Shown here piece after piece: positions 58,102 to 64,000 of a stretch of DNA of 64,000 nt. This stretch comes from Begonia masoniana. Taxonomy: Eukaryota; Streptophyta; Magnoliopsida; Cucurbitales; Begoniaceae. The stretch is from assembly GCA_022432975.1 (NCBI GenBank), contig CM039505.1, positions 22,079,338 through 22,143,337 on the forward strand. The letters are read 5' to 3'. A model generated the notes under the pieces. That model saw only the letters and a program-made list of their open reading frames with translations, did not search any database and was not told the DNA's origin. Within the stretch, counting starts at the first letter, position 1; every line of letters begins with the position of its first letter. A program made the translations under genes and the position numbers.

Positions 58102-60742
58102 TGTAACACCCCTAATACTGTACCTATTTACCCGTACAAATTTTTCATTTTATACTTTTTACTTTTCTATGCTTTAAATAAAAAACTTAATGCGGAATCT
58201 AAACTGAAGTTGAAATCAGAACTGAAATCGGAATTAAAACTAAACTTTAAAAGCATTTAAAACAAAACCGTTAATAAATAATTAAAACTAAAACATTGAA
58301 TGAAACTTAAAATAAAATAATCAAAAGAAGGGAGGGCAGAATCGGAATTCTGCCCTCGTGAATGGGGCAGCGCACGGTCGCTGCCCTATGCAGCGACCAG
58401 GCGCTGGTCGCTGCATTGTGTGCAGCGACCAGTCGCTGAACACAGCAGCGACCAGGCGCTGGTCGCTGCAATGTGTGCAGCGACTTCGCTGCACACAGCA
58501 GCAACTTCGCTCTCTGGAAATTTTTGAGATTTCCAGAGAGCAACCAACCTTTTTACTCTAACATTTTCGCCTCTCTGGAACGTGATTCCAGGAGCAGAAT
58601 TCAACATTTTCCCTCTATCCTTCCTGCTTCACAATTTCCTCAATTAGCTCTCTGGAATCCTGAATTCCATAGGGCAAATTTCTGTTACTTCACGCCAAAG
58701 ATCACCACAATTCACAACCTAAACTCAACCAATTAATACATAATCTAAACTCAATCGACTCGTGTCAGACTTTACGAAGTCCAACTGCGTGGATAGCTCT
58801 AAAAACCGAGCTATCCGTATCAACCTAAAAACAATTCATAACACTTAATTTAAACAACCAAACAGTTCCAGAATTTCTATAACGTTTAAATAACGGTTCT
58901 AAACCAAAACATTTTATAACGTTCATCAACAGTTTAAACCAAAACGTTTTACATACAATTACCAAAACGTTATCTAACCCCTATCCAGATCCAAACAACC
59001 TAAATATTCTATACAATTATCAGATCAAAACATCCCAAAATAACCCCAGAGTCCATACATACATCCCCACGGGTCATATCGCGCCTCGACTACTCAGCGC
59101 ACTCCCACGGCCATCATCCATCAACTGTCTCGACATCAGGAGGAGGAACGTCGTCCTCACCTGGATCTACGTCACCTAGCAGATCACCTACACCATACAG
59201 ACACATATGAGATATTGAAATCTCAGTAAGCTACGTAAATGCAGATGCAGGCGTGCGTATGCCATTCAGAAATCATGCTCAGATTCAGATTACAGATACA
59301 GAATTACAGATTACAGATTCATTACGTCACAGACAGACAGAATCGTCACCAAAACCTCTACCCACTAAGCAGAGAGGGCCCATCCAGCGATCGGACTACC
59401 CTTTCCACCTAGAGAGGGGGGGTACACGCTTGCAACACGCACAGCCGTGCCTGAGCCCCATCCCGCGTGACCAGATACAGACAGATTACGTTTATTCATT
59501 CAGATTTCGTTACAGATTTCATTTCAGATATACGTTCCTTTTCTTAAAAACACGTGCAGAAATTCCTTTTCATGACTTTCGAAAACGTAATGCATGAACA
59601 GTTCATATCAGCGGAAAGTAAACAAACAACATACATATTAACCAGACAATACAACATAACCTAGCTACCCAACCTAAACAACGTAAAACAAGGAACCCTC
59701 AAGGATCCTTGATATGACGACGAGGTATGGTGTAGACCTTTCGGTCAAGCAAGTCACGAGAACTTACCTTGAGTGCGCTGGATCTCAAGCTTCGTCCACT
59801 GGAGTCGCGTGTCTGAGGTAAAACACGATATTTGTCGTTAAACCCAATTTAAACGATTAAATGTCCAAACTAATAAAATCCTTAATTTAACAAATCGAAG
59901 CTTTTAAACAACGACACAACGCTCGATAAATCTGGAAATCCATATTACGAGTTATTTCCGAAAACCCGAAAATTCTATAATTTATACTTTTTTACAAATT
60001 GGTTTATCTTCGTCCAATAACGTCCAATACGTTCGATATATACTTAATCAAGGCTAACCTATTAATTAGGAACCCTAATTCGTGTTTTTCGTCCAAACCC
60101 TAATTGAAACCCTAACCCTAAATCGAACCGAAAACTCGAAATAAACGCTCAGAGATTGGGGCTACATACCGGGGGTAGCGAGAGGAGAAGAAATGACGAG
60201 GAACGGAGGAGAAACGGAGGAGAACGGAGGTCGGAAGTCGAAGGATCGTCGGCGGCCGCGAGGGAGAGAATGCTCTCTGTTCGTGAACGCCAGAGGAGAA
60301 AAGAGAGAAAGTGAGGGAGAGAAAGAATTTGTGATGTTTTATAAAATTGATTTTACAAATTACCGTTTTGCCCTTCTTTGATTTTTATATTGATTTCGTC
60401 GTTCGTTTCGTTAATCGTCCAACGATTCGGATTCTCGAAAACTCCATTTTGCCAATGATTCCCATTCATTACCAGGGCTCTATTAAGACTGTCCGTTCGC
60501 GATTCGGACCTCGTTTCCTATTTTTACGAGAACGTCTTTTACGCTACGAAAAGTGTATTTACTCGGAATATAGCGTTTGATCTCTGAAAATTCCCGTAAA
60601 TTCCTTAAAATTCTTATTATTCGTTAGAATCGTAATGACGCTTTTTTTTTGTAAAACGGACCTGATTTGACATAGATACAAAAACGCCAATAATAATAAT
60701 AATAATAATATAATAAAAGGTCCGTACAAACTGGATATTACA
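58102..60742 (-). mobile_element. Element B 5' LTR
   Basis: Uninterrupted 2641-bp copy. Minus-strand landmarks: TATA-like ATATAAAAAT (60380-60389), micro-exon-like block 59768-59812, CAGATTACAGAT repeat about 59278-59345, GCAGCGA/CTCTCTGG cluster 58353-58680, AAT microsatellite about 60690-60712. Telomere-like AAACCCTAACCCTAAA lies at about 60107-60123. Confidence 0.95.
58353..58680. repeat. GCAGCGACC palindrome cluster (B 5' LTR)
   Basis: GCAGCGACCAGGCGCTGGTCGCTGC-type inverted units recur twice and are followed by CTCTCTGGAA hairpins. About 85 bp of this are absent from the sister LTR. Confidence 0.9.
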
Positions 60743-60747
60743 GTTTC

Positions 60748-62460
60748 CAACCCCCGAACGATGTGAAGTATTCTATTCGAGCAGTGAAGAATATAAGTCT
60801 ATGCCAGTTATGTCATCCATCAAAGCTCAACGACTATTAAAGACTCGATGAACTGGATTTCTAGATAGTATGGTTGACACGAATGGACAGAGTGAAGTGA
60901 AACTTCAGGAAGTACCAGGTGTTCAAAATTTTCCAGAAGTTTTCCTAGATGATTTGCCTAGGTTGCCTCAGACCGGAAAATAGAGTTTGTGATTTATGCA
61001 TATCCGGGGACTGAACCAGTGTCAAAGAATCCGTATCGTATGGCTCCTACATAATTAAAAGAATTAAAATCCCAGCTAGCAGAATTGGCAGACAAGGGTT
61101 TTATCCGTCCTAGTTTTTCACCCTAGGGTGCACCGGTTCTCTTTGTAAAGAATAAATATTGATTCCTGAGAATGTGTATTGATTATAGAGAACTGAATAA
61201 ATTGACGATAAAGAATAAGTATCCTCTGCCACGTATTGATGATTTGTTCTATCAACTCCAAGATGCGAAGGTATTTTCAAAAATTAATCTTCGATCTGGA
61301 TATTATCAATTGAAGATTAAACCGGGGATGTTCCCAAGACTACTTTCCGAACCAGGTACGGACATTACGAATTTCTAATAATATTTTTTGGCTTAACAAA
61401 CGCTCCTGCAGCCTTTATGGGCCTTATGAACCGGATATTTCACGAATACTTAGACAAATTCGTGATCGTATTTATTGATGATATTTTAGTCTATTCCAAA
61501 AGTAAAGAGGAACATAAGGCGCATTTAACTGTGGTCTTATCAATTTTGAAGCTTTATCAACTGTATGCAAAACTTTTTAAGTGCGAGTTTTGGCTAGTTC
61601 GAGTCAATTTTCTCGAAAATGTTATTTCGAAGGAAGAAGTTTATGTTGATCATTCAAAGATTCAAGCTATCATTGACTAGCCGCATCCTAAAAATGTTGG
61701 CGACATATGGAGTTTTGTTGGTTTGGCAGGCTATTATTGAAGATTTATTGAGGATTTTTTCAAAATAGCCCTTCCTTTATCTTGCCTTACTAGGAAAAGT
61801 GTGAAATTCTGGTGGTCTGAAGATTGTGAAAACAGTTTTCAAAAGCTTAAATAGAAATTCACAACGGCTCCTATGTTGGTGGAAAAGGACAAATTCAGTA
61901 TTTATTACAACGCTTCCAAAACAAGCTTAGGCGGAGTTCTAATGTAGGACGACAAAGTGGTTGCCTACGCATCGAGGCAGCTAAAAACTTATGACAAAAC
62001 TATCCCACACATGATTTGGAGTTAGCAGTAGTGGTTTTCGCACTGAAAATTTGGAGGCATTATTTATATGGGCTGGAGTGCAAAGTTTTCTCAAATCATA
62101 AGAGCTTGAAATACATTTTTACCCAAAAAGAGTTGAATATGAGGCAAAGAATATGGTTGGAATTTGTAAAAGATTATGATTTTGAGATAAAATACCACCC
62201 AGAAAAAGTCAATAAGGTAGCTGATGCTTTTAGCATAAAGTCTACCTTGATGCCAACTTTGATGTCAGCAATGTCGGTAACGCTGAAATCAGAAATTCAA
62301 AGATTTGACATGGAAATAGTTTCTGAATTGTCAGCCTTACTTTCAACAATTTCTATAAACCAATAATTTTGGGTATAATTAAAGAAGCACCCCAGATGGA
62401 TCCAAAATGTATAAGCCACCAATCTGTAGAGGCATCTGATAGTTCTACAGATTTTATGAT
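60748..62460 (+). pseudogene. Element K pol remnant: RT and RNase H
   Basis: It continues the 44327-44682 frame after B. Several stops and frameshifts break it, but the order is clear: linker (LPRLPQT-like), RT N-terminal [21 protein letters not shown] (61178-61240), catalytic [13 protein letters not shown] (about 61459-61500), RNase H with decayed YCDAS (about 61900), then [33 protein letters not shown] and [16 protein letters not shown] (62010-62225). Similarity fades near 62460, before integrase. The right LTR of K is not in the window. Confidence 0.88.
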
Positions 62461-63102
62461 GAGCTCCGACCTGTAAATAGGACGCAAGAACTCGAAGATG
62501 ACCGTTAGCTCCGGGTGACACAAATCCGAGTAAATCCAAGAATGAAAAATGTAAAAGAAATATCAAACTTGCTTGAAATTTAATGAAATTTTAGGTGAAT
62601 CTTGTGAAGTGAGTGAGGTGTGTGTTGGTGAAAATTGTGGTCTAGATTCGTTAAGATGAAGGATTTATGGACTGTTTTCTGAGAATTGGCCGGTGAGTGT
62701 TTCAATGGAGCTTCCGGCAAGAGTTTCTTTCAAGGAAGATAACTCGATTCAAGGAATCGGTTATGGCCACTCCTTGCTGTTTTCCTCTCTCAAAAGAGTG
62801 GAGAAGGAGGTGGCAAAATCCACTCAAACTAGCTACCAAGCTAGAAGAATGGTTCGGGGGCGCAACCCCTCGGTTGTTGTCAACCGAGTTTACCTTGGAA
62901 GCTCCTTGCTCCAAGCTTCTTCTTCTATTGAGAGAGAAATCTGTGGGTGCTCATAAATCAACGAAAAAAAGTTACAAACACCAATGCCATGAATATATAG
63001 ACCTAATGGTGGGCTTGGGCTTGGGCTTGGAACGGGAATGATGGGTCATCATGTGGGCTTGAGCCATGTCTTCAACTTCAATGGGTCATACCAAGCCACC
63101 AA
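62461..63102 (-). other. Unclassified repeat-like sequence, promoter-like on minus strand
   Basis: No protein similarity is evident in any frame. On the minus strand AGCCCAAGCCCAAGCCC boxes (about 63013-63030), a TATATATTC box (about 62990-63000) and a CT-rich leader (about 62905-62945) resemble a promoter plus 5' leader, as in a gene 5' end or an LTR of another element. The ORF-like segments on the plus strand (62693-63041) overlap each other and are not convincing. Confidence 0.4.
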
Positions 63103-64000
63103 TGTAACACTTGGTTTTATCAAATTAATTCTCTATTCTTTTAAATTAATGGATGACTAGGCAAGGGCATAAGGGGTAATTAGAAATTTTAAGTGGATAA
63201 CCTATTTAAGGAAAGAGGGTTGGGTTTAATGCACTGTAGCCGCCACCATTTTATATTTTTCCTCTTCGGGTTTTTAGCTCGAGTAGCAAAGCTCTCTAGG
63301 CAATTTTCCTTGCTCGATTCTCTTTCAACCTAAGTAAGTTTTCCTCATTCTCTTGCGTTTTAGCAGTTAGATAATCGAGGGAGTACAATGTGAGGATTTC
63401 AAGGATGTTGTTGATGAGAGTAGGTTCGGGTTCTTGGGGAATAAATGGGAATGTGCAAGCAGTAGAGTTCCAAACTGGTTTCCTTGTTCTTCTGGTTAAT
63501 TTTTGGTAAAGTTTAGCGAAGGTTTGATTGATGTTCTGTTATGAACTTAGGTGAGCGAGCTTCTAAGGTAGCTTACAGCCGAGCAATTTCCAGGAGACCA
63601 GGTAAGTAAAGTTTGCTTGTGCCTTCGGGCCTACATCACAAAACAGTAGGATTATGTGTGTTTGAATGTTTGTATGTCATGCATCATATTTTGAAAATTT
63701 ATGCAAAAATAAATTTACATGAAATGGCATGATAAGGAATGAACAGACTGTAACAGTTGTTAAGGGAACTAATCTGCCCCTTAACCAAGAGAGAGGATGT
63801 ATGACTTTGGGGGAAATGATCCAAACCCCAATTTCACAGGGGGATTAGATCAGTTTGTTAAGGGAACTAATCCACCTCTTAATCAAGAGAGAGGATGTAT
63901 GACTTTGGGAGAAGTGATCCAACTCCCAATTTCACAGGGGGATCAGATCAGAAACGATGCATATGCAACTGAGATGAGAAAGTAGAAACTGCATATTTAG
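63103..64000 (+). mobile_element. LTR M, 5' part, runs off the window
   Basis: It starts TGTAACACTTGG and shows the family scaffold: CTATTTAAGG box (63202-63210), leader, AACCTAAGTAAG donor-like site (about 63327), block 63551-63601 between ACTTAG and CCAG/GTAAGT (51 nt), the GCCTTCGGGC stem (63621-63630), and CATGCATCAT. Its diverged sequence makes it a separate family. The 3' end and orientation of any interior lie beyond the window. Confidence 0.75.
63759..63951 (+). repeat. 98-bp tandem duplication in LTR M
   Basis: Two copies start at 63759 and 63857 (GTTAAGGGAACTAATC), each containing AAGAGAGAGGATGTATGAC. The block is in the slot after the micro-exon donor. Confidence 0.9.

Larger units (their letters stand above)
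44683..60742 (-). mobile_element. Element B: chromodomain Ty3/gypsy retrotransposon with LTR insertion
   Basis: B lies on the minus strand. LTRs are 58102-60742 (2641 bp) and 44683-53427 (about 2559 bp after removing insertion L). It has a PBS, an intron-like leader segment, a full Gag-Pol frame with two stops and a polypurine tract (53428-53440). Without L it is about 9.87 kb. The LTRs are nearly identical except for an ~85-bp difference in the GCAGCGA array, so insertion was recent. It is inserted in K pol. Confidence 0.96.

Noticed and set aside
62693..63041. Two overlapping plus-strand ORFs of 87 and 114 codons
   Set aside because: They overlap in different frames, have no known motif, and the region looks like promoter and leader on the opposite strand.

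Overview
This window is plant nuclear DNA made almost entirely of nested LTR retrotransposons. I found no host gene, no tRNA gene and no intact protein-coding gene. The coding sequences that can be read are Ty3/gypsy Gag-Pol polyproteins with a C-terminal chromodomain (chromovirus, Tekay/Del-like), primed by initiator tRNA-Met (PBS TGGTATCAGAGC). Chromoviruses of this type, LTRs above 2 kb, an initiator-Met primer, a Cassandra-like LTR carrying 5S rRNA sequence and telo-box motifs all point to a flowering plant, probably a eudicot. I cannot name the species.

Left half (1-38090). An old element F occupies 1-2618 (interior) and 2619-3604 + 34280-35283 + 37785-38090 (its 3' LTR in three pieces). 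Element D (3605-34274, TSD ATGAT) is inserted in that LTR. D contains element C (9115-17208, minus strand, TSD GCTTG), element A (17326-26690, minus strand, TSD ATGGG) and solo LTR E (26852-30496, TSD GAAAA). Solo LTR G (35284-37779, TSD AGTGT) also sits in the F LTR. F in turn interrupts the gag of element H (38091-39221).

Middle (39222-44682). Deleted and fused fragments: the I LTRs and leader, a J remnant in which gag is joined to the integrase end and chromodomain, a complete J LTR, a Cassandra-like TRIM segment with 5S rRNA-like sequence, and the protease end of element K.

Right half (44683-64000). Element B (44683-60742, minus strand, TSD GTTTC) is inserted in K. Its left LTR carries a 6.2-kb LTR insertion, L (45434-51614, TSD GTTTA), of the same family in opposite orientation. 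L holds a 2.4-kb array of 104 perfect units. K resumes at 60748-62460 as decayed RT/RNase H. An unclassified promoter-like repeat follows, then the start of another LTR (M, 63103 to the window end).

How it works together. A and B are the only elements with near-complete Gag-Pol (three and two premature stops). C and D keep only a 186-codon mini-Gag with zinc knuckles, no capsid region and no pol, so they look like a non-autonomous lineage that would depend on A/B-like elements. All LTR families share one scaffold: a duplicated upstream module, a leader with consensus splice sites around a 45-46 nt micro-exon, a covarying hairpin just after the micro-exon donor, and two fixed slots where each family carries its own tandem repeat. 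A further 60-66 nt intron-like segment lies just before the gag ATG. This leader architecture is the most promising undescribed system here.
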